64,000 bases of DNA from JACCWP01 sp963801045 (GTDB lineage Bacteria; Actinomycetota; Actinomycetes; Propionibacteriales; Nocardioidaceae). Both the position numbers and the translations under genes were made by a program. This document shows, piece after piece, positions 1 to 8,116 of the stretch (the first letter of the stretch is position 1; every line of letters begins with the position of its first letter). Location: the NCBI GenBank assembly GCA_963801045.1, contig CAWDDC010000004.1, forward strand, positions 496,001 through 560,000, in the 5' to 3' direction. The notes under the pieces are model-generated. The model saw only the letters and a program-made list of their open reading frames with translations, did no database searches and was not told where the DNA came from.

Positions 1-1229
1 CGGGCGCGAGCACCGACGAGTGCGTCGAGCAGATCGACATCGGCGGGCCGGCAATGGTGCGCGCCGCTGCCAAGAACCACCCGAGCGTCGCGGTCGTGGT
101 GTCGCCCGACCGCTACCCGGAGGTGCTGCAGTCGGTACGTGCCGGCGGCTTCACCCTCGCGCAGCGGCAACGGCTGGCGGCCGACGCGTTCGTCCACACG
201 GCGACGTACGACGTGCACGTGGCCTCGTGGGTCGGCAACGTGCTCACCGACACGTCCGACGGCAGCGGCTGGCCGGCGTGGGTCGGCGCGACGTGGGACC
301 GGGCCGACATCCTCCGCTACGGCGAGAACCCGCACCAGCGCGCGGCGCTGTACGCGTCCGGGTTCGCGCCGCGGCCCGGGCTTGCGCAGGCAGAGCAGCT
401 GCACGGCAAGCAGATGTCGTACAACAACTACGTCGACGCCGACGCGGCCCGGCGCACCGCGTACGACTTCGAGGAGCCGGCGGTCGCGATCATCAAGCAC
501 GCCAACCCGTGCGGCATCGCGCTGGGTGGTGACGTGGCCGAGGCGCACCGCCGCGCGCACGCCTGCGACCCGGTGTCGGCGTTCGGTGGCGTCATTGCCG
601 TCAACCGCCCGGTGTCGGTGGCGATGGCCGAGCAGGTCGCCGAAGTGTTCACCGAGGTGGTCGTCGCGCCAGGCTACGACGCCGGTGCGCTCGACGTGCT
701 GACGGCGAAGAAGAACGTGCGCGTACTGCGCTGCCCCGCGGAGTCACCCGGCGGCACCGAGACCCGGCCCGTGTCGGGCGGTCTGCTGATGCAGGAGCGG
801 GACGCCGTCGACGCCGAGGTCGAGGGCGGCGGCGACGCCCGCTCGGCGTGGCGGCTCGCCTGCGGCCCGGTGCCCGACGAGCAGACCCTCGCCGACCTCG
901 CCTTCGCCTGGCGGGCCTGCCGGGCGGTGCGGTCCAACGCCATCCTGCTCGCGTCGGGCGGCGCCTCGGTCGGCGTCGGCATGGGCCAGGTCAACCGGGT
1001 CGACTCCGCCCGGCTCGCGGTGTCCCGTGCCGGTGAGCGGGCGGCGGGTGCGGTGGCGGCGTCCGACGCCTTCTTCCCCTTCGCCGACGGGCTGCAGGTG
1101 CTGCTCGACGCCGGCGTCCGCGCCGTGGTGCAGCCCGGCGGATCGGTCCGCGATGCCGAGGTCGTCGCCGCCGGCGAGGCAGCAGGGGTGACGATGTACC
1201 TCACCGGCACCCGGCACTTCTTCCACTGA
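1..1229 (+). CDS. purH: Bifunctional AICAR formyltransferase / IMP cyclohydrolase, 5' truncated
   Basis: PurH carries out the last two steps of IMP synthesis: it formylates AICAR with 10-formyl-THF and then closes the ring. The start lies outside the window; the reading frame is already open at base 3, giving EQIDIGGPAMVRAAAKNH, which is typical of the cyclohydrolase domain. The formyltransferase domain follows with KQMSYNNYVDADAA, IKHANPCG, AFGGVIAVNRP, VRSNAILLA and GVGMGQVNRVDSA, and the normal C-terminus TGTRHFFH is present. Only the beginning of the N-terminal domain is missing. folD lies downstream on the same strand, which puts two users of 10-formyl-THF side by side. Identification is secure. 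Confidence 0.97.
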   Translation, partial: GASTDECVEQIDIGGPAMVRAAAKNHPSVAVVVSPDRYPEVLQSVRAGGFTLAQRQRLAADAFVHTATYDVHVASWVGNVLTDTSDGSGWPAWVGATWDRADILRYGENPHQRAALYASGFAPRPGLAQAEQLHGKQMSYNNYVDADAARRTAYDFEEPAVAIIKHANPCGIALGGDVAEAHRRAHACDPVSAFGGVIAVNRPVSVAMAEQVAEVFTEVVVAPGYDAGALDVLTAKKNVRVLRCPAESPGGTETRPVSGGLLMQERDAVDAEVEGGGDARSAWRLACGPVPDEQTLADLAFAWRACRAVRSNAILLASGGASVGVGMGQVNRVDSARLAVSRAGERAAGAVAASDAFFPFADGLQVLLDAGVRAVVQPGGSVRDAEVVAAGEAAGVTMYLTGTRHFFH

Positions 1230-1254
1230 CCGAGACGCCGCCCCCCAACACGGT

Positions 1255-1311
1255 CGAGTGGCGCGATCCCGGGCGCCGGCAGTGGGTAGAGGCCCATCTT
1301 TGCGCCACTCG
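1255..1311 (+). promoter_or_regulatory. Candidate structured leader upstream of folD
   Basis: A perfect 10-bp inverted repeat (CGAGTGGCGC at 1255-1264, GCGCCACTCG at 1302-1311) extends by one G-U and one A-T pair to a 12-bp closing stem. Inside it two short hairpins can form, CCGG-GCG-CCGG at 1269-1279 and TGGG-TAGAGG-CCCA at 1283-1296, so the 57 nt could fold as a three-way junction. It lies between the purH stop and the folD start and may be a leader element or a purH terminator. It does not match the ZTP (pfl) or THF riboswitch consensus as I know them. Stems are read by eye. Confidence 0.35.
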
Positions 1312-1365
1312 CGGGGGAGAGCGGCGGCGCGGGCACGGGGGGCGCGGGCGTGGACGCGTGCGAGG

Positions 1366-2229
1366 ATGCGCCCCGTGACGGCACAGATCCTGGATGGCAA
1401 GGCCACTGCCGCCGCGATCAAGAGCGAGCTGCGGGTACGGGTCGAGCGGCTCCGCGAGGCCGGGGTGACACCGGGTCTCGGCACCGTGCTGATCGGTGAC
1501 GACCCCGGCAGCCAGTGGTACGTCGCGGGCAAGCACCGGGACTGCGCCGAGGTGGGCATCGCGTCGATCCGGGTCGACCTGCCGGCTGACACCCGACAGG
1601 CCGAGGTCGAGGACGCGGTCGACCGCCTCAACGCCGACCCGGCGTGCACCGGCTACATCGTGCAGCTCCCGTTGCCGGACGGCGTCGACGACAACGCGAT
1701 CCTCGGCCGGATCGACCCCGCGAAGGACGCCGACGGCCTGCACCCGACCAACCTCGGCTGGCTGGTGCTCAACCAGCCGGGACCGTTGCCGTGCACCCCG
1801 CACGGGATCGTCGAGTTGCTGCGCCGCCACGACGTCCCGATCGCCGGTGCCCGGGTCTGTGTCATCGGCCGCGGCATCACCGTCGGCCGCTCGCTCGGCC
1901 TGCTGCTCACCCGCCGCAGCGAGAACGCCACCGTCACGCTCTGCCACACCGGCACCCGCGACCTCGCGGCCGAGGTGGGCCGCGCCGACATCGTGGTCGC
2001 GGCAGCCGGGGTGCCCGGCATCGTCACCGGCGCCATGCTCAAGCCGGGCGCGGCCGTGCTCGACGTCGGGGTGAGCCGCGGACCTGACGGCATCGTCGGT
2101 GACCTCGCACCGGACGTGCACGAGGTGGCCGGCTGGGTCTCACCCAACCCGGGCGGCGTGGGCCCGATGACCCGGGCGCTGCTGCTCAGCAACGTCGTCG
2201 AGGCTGCCGAGCGGGCCGCCCGCGGATGA
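1366..2229 (+). CDS. folD: Methylene-THF dehydrogenase / methenyl-THF cyclohydrolase
   Basis: FolD interconverts 5,10-methylene-THF and 10-formyl-THF in the cytosol. About 287 residues, normal length. It begins MRPVTAQILDGKATAAAIKSEL and has the family motifs GYIVQLPLPDGVDDN (substrate site), KDADGLHP, PCTPHGIVELL and the nucleotide-binding VIGRGITVGRSLGLLL; the C-terminus GGVGPMTRALLLSN is typical. The ATG at 1366 follows GAGG; a GTG at 1375 is an alternative start, and longer in-frame extensions are non-homologous. The next gene overlaps by 4 bp (ATGA). Besides purine synthesis, it would connect methylene-THF from the demethylation genes in this window to PurU. Confidence 0.95.
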   Translation: MRPVTAQILDGKATAAAIKSELRVRVERLREAGVTPGLGTVLIGDDPGSQWYVAGKHRDCAEVGIASIRVDLPADTRQAEVEDAVDRLNADPACTGYIVQLPLPDGVDDNAILGRIDPAKDADGLHPTNLGWLVLNQPGPLPCTPHGIVELLRRHDVPIAGARVCVIGRGITVGRSLGLLLTRRSENATVTLCHTGTRDLAAEVGRADIVVAAAGVPGIVTGAMLKPGAAVLDVGVSRGPDGIVGDLAPDVHEVAGWVSPNPGGVGPMTRALLLSNVVEAAERAARG

Positions 2230-2522
2230 ACGCAGCCGGGTCCGGCCGCCGCTGGGCACCAGGAACGCTGGTCGTCGCCCTTCAGGTGGCGGTGACCGCG
2301 GTCGCGCTGGGCCTCGTCGCACTCGGCAGCTGGCGGGTGGGAGTGGGGATGCTCGGGGCCGGGCTGATCTGCGCGTCGTTCGCCCGCAGCCTGCTGCCAG
2401 AGCGTTCCGCTGGGCTGCTGCGGGTACGCCGCGCCCCGGCCGACGTCGTGGTCATGACCAGCCTGGGGGTGGTGCTGGTGATGCTTGCCGTACTGGTGCC
2501 CGAGCCGCCTCCCGGCCTCTAG
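2226..2522 (+). CDS. DUF3017 small membrane protein
   Basis: A 98-residue protein with three hydrophobic segments (roughly residues 13-34, 36-53 and 74-92) separated by short basic loops. Small proteins of this kind (DUF3017) commonly sit between folD and mdh in actinomycetes; their function is unknown. Its ATG overlaps the folD stop as ATGA, so it is translationally coupled to folD. Its TAG stop overlaps the stop of the convergent mdh gene by 3 bases. No catalytic motif is visible. Confidence 0.8.
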   Translation: MNAAGSGRRWAPGTLVVALQVAVTAVALGLVALGSWRVGVGMLGAGLICASFARSLLPERSAGLLRVRRAPADVVVMTSLGVVLVMLAVLVPEPPPGL

Positions 2523-3520
2523 ATCAGGCCCAGCCCGCGCACCGCCTCGCGCTCGTCGGCGAGCTCACCGGCGCTCGCGTCGATGCGTCCGCGGCTGAAC
2601 TCGTCGATCTCCAGGCCCTGGACGATGCTCCACCCGCCGCCGCTCGTGGTGATCGGGAACGACGAAACCAGTCCTTCGGGCACGCCGTACGACCCGTCGC
2701 TGCGCACGGCCATCGACGTCCAGTCGTCCTCGAGAGTGCCGAGCACCCAGTCGCGGGTGTGGTCGATGGTGGCGCTGGCGGCGGACGCGGCGGACGAGGC
2801 GCCGCGGGCGTCGATGATCGCCGCGCCGCGCTTCTGCACGGTGGGGATGAAGTCGTTCTCGACCCACGCGTGGTCGTCGACCAGCTCGTAGGCGTTGCGT
2901 CCTCCGACCTCGGCGTGGAACAGGTCCGGGTACTGGGTGGCCGAGTGGTTGCCCCAGATCGTCATGTGCCGCACGTCGGACACGCTCGTCCCGGTACGCG
3001 CCGCCAGCTGGGCGAGCGCCCGGTTGTGGTCGAGGCGGGTCAGCGCACTGAACCGCTCGGTCGGGATGTCCGGCGCGTTGCTCATCGCGATCAGCGCGTT
3101 GGTGTTGGCCGGGTTGCCCGTGACGGTGACATGCACGTCGTCGGCCGCGTGCTCGTTGAGTGCCTTGCCCTGGGTGGTGAAGATCGCGCCGTTGGCCTCC
3201 AGCAGGTCGGCGCGCTCCATCCCCTTCGACCGCGGCCGGGCACCGACCAGCAGCGCGAGGCTCACGCCGTCGAACACGGTGTTGGCGTCGTCGCCGATCT
3301 CGACCCCGGCCAGCGTGGTGAACGCGCAGTCGTCGAGCTCCATCACCACCCCCTCGAGCGCGGGGAGCGCGGGAGTGATCTCGAGCAGCCGGAGCTCGAC
3401 CGGGGTGCCGGGCCCGAGCAGGTCGCCGCTCGCGATCCGGAACAGCAGGCTGTAGCCGATCTGGCCGGCGGCGCCGGTGACGGCAACCTTGACGGGCGGA
3501 CGGCTGTCGGCTGGGCTCAC
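2519..3520 (-). CDS. mdh: Malate dehydrogenase
   Basis: NAD-dependent malate dehydrogenase of the TCA cycle, about 333 residues. The N-terminus VKVAVTGAAGQIGYSLLFRIASGD is the nucleotide-binding fold; LLVGARPRSKGMERADLLEANG carries the mobile-loop arginines, VTVTGNPANTNALIA is the NAD/substrate segment, and the catalytic pair lies in LTRLDHNRA and TIWGNHSATQYPD. I chose the GTG at 3520 because AAGGAG sits 8 bases upstream; the open frame reaches back to 3559 but the added residues are not conserved. It is divergent from nei and convergent with the DUF3017 gene. Confidence 0.95.
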   Translation of the reverse strand: MSPADSRPPVKVAVTGAAGQIGYSLLFRIASGDLLGPGTPVELRLLEITPALPALEGVVMELDDCAFTTLAGVEIGDDANTVFDGVSLALLVGARPRSKGMERADLLEANGAIFTTQGKALNEHAADDVHVTVTGNPANTNALIAMSNAPDIPTERFSALTRLDHNRALAQLAARTGTSVSDVRHMTIWGNHSATQYPDLFHAEVGGRNAYELVDDHAWVENDFIPTVQKRGAAIIDARGASSAASAASATIDHTRDWVLGTLEDDWTSMAVRSDGSYGVPEGLVSSFPITTSGGGWSIVQGLEIDEFSRGRIDASAGELADEREAVRGLGLI

Positions 3521-3587
3521 GGGCGGCTCTCCTTCGGACGGGTGGCACGACGCTAGCAACGGGCCGGGCGCACCGTACGCTCGCCCG

Positions 3588-4385
3588 GTGCCAGAGGGTC
3601 ACGTCGTCCATGCCGACGCCCGCCGCTTCAGCGAGCGGATGCGCGGCCGGGTCGTGCACGCCGTCAGCCCGCAGGGCCGCTTCGCCCAGGGTGCGGCTGC
3701 GCTGGACGGTCGCCGGCTCGGGCGTGCGGAGGCGTACGGCAAGAACCTGTTCCTCCGCTTCTCGGTGCCGCGGAAGGCGACCGGCGAGCGCGCGAAGCCG
3801 TGGCTGCACGTGCACCTCGGGCTGATCGGCGGTTGGCGCTGGTACGACGGCGACGGCACGCAGACCGCGGGCCGCCAGCTGCGCGGCGCGGGTGGCGGCA
3901 ACCGGCGACTGGTGCTCACCGCCGGTCACCGTGACGAGCAGGTGAGCGTCGACCTGCGCGGGGCGATGACCTGTGCGCTGCTCGACGACGGCGGGCTCGA
4001 CCACGTCCTGGACCGGCTCGGTCCCGACCCGCTGCGCGACGACGCCGATCCCGCCCTGGCGTTGCGGAAGGTGCAGGGCAGCCGTGCCCCGCTCGGGACC
4101 CTGCTGCTCCGTCAGGACGTCGTCGCGGGTGCCGGGCTGATCTGGCGGTCGGAGGCGCCGTTCCTCGCCGGCGTCGCCCCGCAGCGGCCCGGCCGCGAGG
4201 TCGGTGACCAGGAGTGGGACGCGCTGTGGGGCCATCTGCGCACGATCATGGGGGCGGCAGAGCACGACGACTTCTTCCTGTTCCGGCGCGGTGGTGAGCC
4301 CTGCCGGGTCTGCTCCACGACGATCCGCGCCGCGTCGATGGCGGGCCGCACGGTCTGGTGGTGCCCCACCTGCCAGCCGGGCTGA
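3588..4385 (+). CDS. nei: Fpg/Nei family DNA glycosylase (endonuclease VIII-like)
   Basis: A base-excision repair glycosylase with AP-lyase activity, about 265 residues. The GTG start at 3588 gives (M)PEGH at the N-terminus, placing the catalytic Pro and Glu immediately after the initiator as the mechanism requires; the frame is open upstream but no other start exposes this proline. HVHLGLIGGWRW is the conserved helix region, LLRQDVVAGAGLIWRSEAPF the helix-two-turn-helix, and a C-terminal zinc finger is formed by CRVCSTTIRAASM...WWCPTCQ. Divergent from mdh with 67 bp between the starts. Mycobacterial relatives are called Nei2; the substrate preference cannot be read from sequence. Confidence 0.9.
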   Translation: MPEGHVVHADARRFSERMRGRVVHAVSPQGRFAQGAAALDGRRLGRAEAYGKNLFLRFSVPRKATGERAKPWLHVHLGLIGGWRWYDGDGTQTAGRQLRGAGGGNRRLVLTAGHRDEQVSVDLRGAMTCALLDDGGLDHVLDRLGPDPLRDDADPALALRKVQGSRAPLGTLLLRQDVVAGAGLIWRSEAPFLAGVAPQRPGREVGDQEWDALWGHLRTIMGAAEHDDFFLFRRGGEPCRVCSTTIRAASMAGRTVWWCPTCQPG

Positions 4386-4409
4386 CCCGGCCCGATATCT
4401 TCACGGCCC

Positions 4410-5627
4410 ATGGCCAAGATCAAGGTGGACAACCCCGTCGTCGAGCTCGACGGCGACGAGATGACGCGCATCATCTGGCACTTCATCAAGGACCGGTTGA
4501 TCCACCCGTACCTCGATGTCGACCTGCAGTACTACGACCTCAGCATCGAGTCCCGCGACGCCACCGACGACCAGGTCACCGTCGACGCGGCCAACGCCAT
4601 CAAGCAGCACGGCGTCGGGGTCAAGTGCGCGACGATCACGCCGGACGAGGCTCGGGTCGAGGAGTTCGACCTGAAGAAGATGTGGGTCTCGCCCAACGGG
4701 ACCATCCGCAACATCCTCGGCGGCGTCGTCTTCCGTGAGCCGATCATCATGGGCAACATCCCGCGGCTGGTGCCGGGCTGGACGAAGCCGATCATCATCG
4801 GCAGGCACGCGCACGGTGACCAGTACAAGTCGACGAACTTCAAGGTCCCCGGCCCGGGCACGATCACGATCACGTTCACGCCGTCCGACGGCGGCGAGCC
4901 GATCGAGCACGAGGTCGTGCAGATGCCCGAGGACGGCGGCGTCGCGATGGCGATGTACAACTTCAACAAGTCGATCGAGGACTTCGCCCGGGCGTCGCTG
5001 TCCTACGGGCTGCAGCGCGAGTACCCGGTCTACATGTCCACCAAGAACACGATCCTCAAGGCCTACGACGGTGCCTTCAAGGACATCTTCGAGCGGGTGT
5101 TCGAGGAGGAGTTCAAGGCCGACTTCGAGGCCAAGGGCCTCACGTACGAGCACCGGCTGATCGACGACATGGTCGCCGCCGCCATGAAGTGGGAGGGCGG
5201 CTACGTCTGGGCGTGCAAGAACTACGACGGCGACGTGCAGTCCGACACGGTCGCCCAGGGCTTCGGGTCGCTCGGCCTGATGACGTCGGTCCTGATGACG
5301 CCCGACGGCCGCACCGTCGAGGCCGAGGCCGCGCACGGCACGGTGACCCGGCACTTCCGCCAGCACCAGCAGGGCAAACCGACCTCGACCAACCCGATCG
5401 CGTCGATCTTCGCGTGGACCCGGGGGCTCGCCCACCGGGGCAAGCTGGACGAGACCCCCGAGGTCACCGGCTTCGCCGAGGCGCTCGAGCAGGTCTGTGT
5501 CGAGACCGTCGAGAGCGGCACCATGACCAAGGACCTCGCGCTGCTCGTCGGGCCCGACCAGGGGTGGGCGACCACCGAGGAGTTCCTGGCCGCGCTCGAC
5601 GACAACCTGGCGAAGCAGCTCGGCTGA
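4410..5627 (+). CDS. icd: NADP-dependent isocitrate dehydrogenase (dimeric type)
   Basis: Oxidative decarboxylation of isocitrate to 2-oxoglutarate. The 405-residue protein matches the eukaryote-like homodimeric family rather than the monomeric 80-kDa type: VELDGDEMTRIIWHFIKDRLI at the N-terminus, WVSPNGTIRNILGGVVFREPI for isocitrate binding, IIGRHAHGDQYKSTNF, and the NADP site EAAHGTVTRHFRQHQQG...TNPIASIFAWTRGL. It follows nei by 24 bp. The start is ATG at 4410. It is convergent with the serine hydrolase gene, leaving only 10 bp between the stops. Confidence 0.96.
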   Translation: MAKIKVDNPVVELDGDEMTRIIWHFIKDRLIHPYLDVDLQYYDLSIESRDATDDQVTVDAANAIKQHGVGVKCATITPDEARVEEFDLKKMWVSPNGTIRNILGGVVFREPIIMGNIPRLVPGWTKPIIIGRHAHGDQYKSTNFKVPGPGTITITFTPSDGGEPIEHEVVQMPEDGGVAMAMYNFNKSIEDFARASLSYGLQREYPVYMSTKNTILKAYDGAFKDIFERVFEEEFKADFEAKGLTYEHRLIDDMVAAAMKWEGGYVWACKNYDGDVQSDTVAQGFGSLGLMTSVLMTPDGRTVEAEAAHGTVTRHFRQHQQGKPTSTNPIASIFAWTRGLAHRGKLDETPEVTGFAEALEQVCVETVESGTMTKDLALLVGPDQGWATTEEFLAALDDNLAKQLG

Positions 5628-5637
5628 CCCGGTCCCC

Positions 5638-6759
5638 TCAGCAGAGCACCGCGTCCAGCATCGCCTCGACCGCGGGCTCGGGGTCGGCCGGTCCCCACGG
5701 GGTGATGGAGACCGTGACCTGGCGGTCCGCCGCTCGGTCGACGAACGTCCAGGTGACGTACCCGAGGCTGTCGCCGTCGTGCCCGAACGCCGTGACCCCG
5801 CAGTCCAGGTCCTGCCGCATCAGCCCCAGCCCGTACGGCGTCCCGGCGGGCGGGGTCATCGCGTGCAGCTGGCGGCGGGGCAGCAGCCGGCCGTCGAGGA
5901 GCGCGTCGTAGAAGCGGTTCAGGTCGCCGGGCGTGGAGATGATCTCACCGCTGGCCCACATGAGCGATCCGTTCATCCGGGTGATGTCGACCGGGCGTGC
6001 CGCGTCGCCGCGCCCGATCATGGCGTAGCCGTGCGGGTGCGGTCCGCGGATGCGCAGGCTCGTACCCGGCAGGTACGTGTGCTCCAGCCCGAGCCGGTCG
6101 ATGACGCGGTGCTCGACCGCGGTCGCGTACGGCTGCCCGGTGACGCGCTCCACGATCATCCCGAGCAGCAGGTAGTTGGTGCTGGAGTAGTCGAAGGCCC
6201 CGGCCCGGGCGGCGTGACCGTCGGCGGCCAGCGCGCGATCGATCAGCTGGATCGGTGTCCACGTTCGTAACCGGACGTCGAGGAACCTCGGCCGCGGGGG
6301 CAACGGCAACGTGGCGACGTAGTCGGGGACACCGCTGGTGTGGCTGAGAAGCTCGCGCACCGTCACGTCGTCGCCGTTGGGGAGCACGCCCGGCAGCCAC
6401 CGCTCGACGCTGTCGCGCAGCCGCAGCTCGCCGTCGGCCACCAGCTGCAGGACCACCGTGGCGGTGAAGGTCTTGGTGATGCTCCCGGCGCGGACGGCCG
6501 AACGGAGCGGCACCGGCTGCGCGCCGTGCAGCCGGGCAGTCCCGCTGGACCCGCGCCAGACGTGGTCCCGGTGTCGCACCTCGGCGACGACTCCCAGCGC
6601 GCCGGAGGCAGCGATCGTGTCGAGCCGGTGCTGCAGGCCGGGTGGCTGCGGCGGGGAGTCGGCAGGTGTTGCAGCCGTGGGTGCTGCGGTGGCTGCCACG
6701 GGCGCGGCGGCCACCGCCAGCACGGTCGTCGCGGTCAGCAGCGCGGAACGCATCCTCAT
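5638..6759 (-). CDS. Secreted serine hydrolase, beta-lactamase/DD-peptidase family
   Basis: A class C beta-lactamase-like hydrolase of about 373 residues, probably exported. A signal peptide starts MRMRSALLTATTVLAVAAAPVAATA. The catalytic Ser-Lys pair is in GSITKTFTATVVLQ, the tyrosine motif is YSSTNYLLLG, and the third motif is FGHDGDSLGY. The start at 6759 is preceded by GGAGG with 7-bp spacing; the frame upstream is open for 100 codons but is low-complexity and follows no motif. The family includes D-alanyl-D-alanine carboxypeptidases and esterases, so the substrate is not predictable. Divergent from the decarboxylase gene, with 202 bp between. Confidence 0.88.
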   Translation of the reverse strand: MRMRSALLTATTVLAVAAAPVAATAAPTAATPADSPPQPPGLQHRLDTIAASGALGVVAEVRHRDHVWRGSSGTARLHGAQPVPLRSAVRAGSITKTFTATVVLQLVADGELRLRDSVERWLPGVLPNGDDVTVRELLSHTSGVPDYVATLPLPPRPRFLDVRLRTWTPIQLIDRALAADGHAARAGAFDYSSTNYLLLGMIVERVTGQPYATAVEHRVIDRLGLEHTYLPGTSLRIRGPHPHGYAMIGRGDAARPVDITRMNGSLMWASGEIISTPGDLNRFYDALLDGRLLPRRQLHAMTPPAGTPYGLGLMRQDLDCGVTAFGHDGDSLGYVTWTFVDRAADRQVTVSITPWGPADPEPAVEAMLDAVLC

Positions 6760-6917
6760 CGTCGGTCCTCCGTGTCGTCGATCCGGTACGTCGAACCTCC
6801 TCCGACGGCGGGCCCGGCGACATCGGGGACACCCCCCAGCACCCCCGGGCGGGACCCTTCGACCGTGGCCGGGGGACGCACCAGACCTTCCGGACACGCG
6901 TACGAACGAGGCCGCTC

Positions 6918-6957
6918 GCGGCTCCTGACCCACGACACCCCGTCGGTCAGGAGCCGT
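6918..6957 (+). promoter_or_regulatory. Hairpin sequestering the Shine-Dalgarno of the decarboxylase gene
   Basis: GGCTCCTGACC (6920-6930) pairs perfectly with GGTCAGGAGCC (6945-6955); one C-G and one G-U pair extend it outward, and ACG/CGT (6932-6934 with 6941-6943) continue it inward after one C-C mismatch, leaving a six-base loop ACACCC. The 3' arm contains AGGAG (6949-6953), the only good ribosome binding site, 8 bases before the ATG at 6962. When folded, this hairpin would block translation. No T-run follows, so it is not a classical terminator; as DNA, the same symmetry could instead be an operator. Confidence 0.6.
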
Positions 6958-6961
6958 TGCC

Positions 6962-8116
6962 ATGCACTCGTCCGTGGTCGCCCCGAGCAGTTCCGTCCGC
7001 CGCAGCACCCGCGCCCACGAGCCCGAGACGCCGTACCTCGCGCTCGACCTCGACGTCACCGTCCGTCGCTACGCCGAGCTCGCCGCCGCGTTCCCCGGCA
7101 CGGCCGTCCACTACGCCGTCAAGGCCAACCCGCACCCCGACCTGCTGTCCCGGCTGGTAGGCGCTGGCTCCCGCTTCGACGTGGCCAGCCCGGCCGAGCT
7201 GGAGGCGTGCGTGCGCGCCGGTGCCGAACCGGCGCAACTGATCTACTCCAACCCGGTCCGGCTGCGCCGCGACCTGGTGACCGCGCACCGGGCCGGCGTC
7301 CGCACGTACGTCGTCGACTCGGTCCCCGAGCTGGAGAAGGTCGCCGACGAGTGCCCCGGTGCCGACGTGCTGTGCCGGCTGGTCACCAGCGGCGCCGGCT
7401 CGGACTGGCCGCTGTCGCGCAAGTTCGGCGCCACCGAGGCCGAGTGCGTGCAGATCCTCGACCGCGCCGACCGGATCGGTCTCGTCGCGGCCGGGGTGGC
7501 GTTCCACGTGGGCTCGCAGCAGCGCGAGCCGGCCCGATGGCGACCACCCATCCGGCAGGCCGCGCGGGTGTTCGCCGAGCTGCGGCTGCGCGGACTCGAC
7601 CCGTGGCTGCTCGACCTCGGCGGCGGCCTGCCTGCCGACCACGAGGGCGACCACCCGCCGCTGGAGATGTACGCGCGGGCGATCGACCACGAGCTGACCG
7701 AGAGCTTCGGCTCCTGCCGGCCGCAGACCATCATCGAGCCGGGCCGGGCGGTCGCCGGCGACGCCGGCGTGCTGGTCGCCTCGGTGGTCGGTGTGTGCTG
7801 GCGGGCCGGGCGCCGCTGGGTGTACCTGGACGTCGGCGTCTTCACCGGGCTGATGGAGACCGTGGGCGAGGCGATCCGCTACCGGGTCGAGGCGGCCCGC
7901 TCCAGCGGCCCCACCGGTCCCGCCGTCCTTGCCGGCCCGACCTGCGACAGCGTCGACGTGATGTACGAGCAGACGCCCGTGCAGCTGCCGCTGGACCTCG
8001 CCGAGGGCGACCGGGTCTGGCTGCGCTCGGCGGGCGCCTACACCAGCTGCTACTCCACCGTCGGCTTCAACGGGTTCGCGCCCCTGACGACCCGGCTGGT
8101 CGGCGGCGCACGGTGA
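6962..8116 (+). CDS. PLP-dependent ornithine-type decarboxylase (alanine-racemase fold)
   Basis: A fold-type III PLP decarboxylase of 384 residues, related to eukaryote-like ornithine/lysine decarboxylases. YAVKANPHPDLL carries the PLP lysine, FDVASPAELEA follows, FHVGSQ and LDLGGGLP bind phosphate, EPGRAVAGDAG is the PLP/substrate segment, and GPTCDSVDVMYEQ contains the cysteine-aspartate pair typical of ornithine decarboxylases. The C-terminus has GAYTSCYSTVGFNGF. Product is probably a diamine such as putrescine, but lysine or another basic amino acid is possible. Its GTGA junction couples it to an MFS gene, suggesting that the product is exported. Its ribosome site lies within the preceding hairpin. 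Confidence 0.82.
   Translation: MHSSVVAPSSSVRRSTRAHEPETPYLALDLDVTVRRYAELAAAFPGTAVHYAVKANPHPDLLSRLVGAGSRFDVASPAELEACVRAGAEPAQLIYSNPVRLRRDLVTAHRAGVRTYVVDSVPELEKVADECPGADVLCRLVTSGAGSDWPLSRKFGATEAECVQILDRADRIGLVAAGVAFHVGSQQREPARWRPPIRQAARVFAELRLRGLDPWLLDLGGGLPADHEGDHPPLEMYARAIDHELTESFGSCRPQTIIEPGRAVAGDAGVLVASVVGVCWRAGRRWVYLDVGVFTGLMETVGEAIRYRVEAARSSGPTGPAVLAGPTCDSVDVMYEQTPVQLPLDLAEGDRVWLRSAGAYTSCYSTVGFNGFAPLTTRLVGGAR

Noticed and set aside
1312..1365. G-rich run before folD as a G-quadruplex
   Set aside because: G-runs are irregularly spaced, with one gap too long and one pair fused; expected in DNA this GC-rich.
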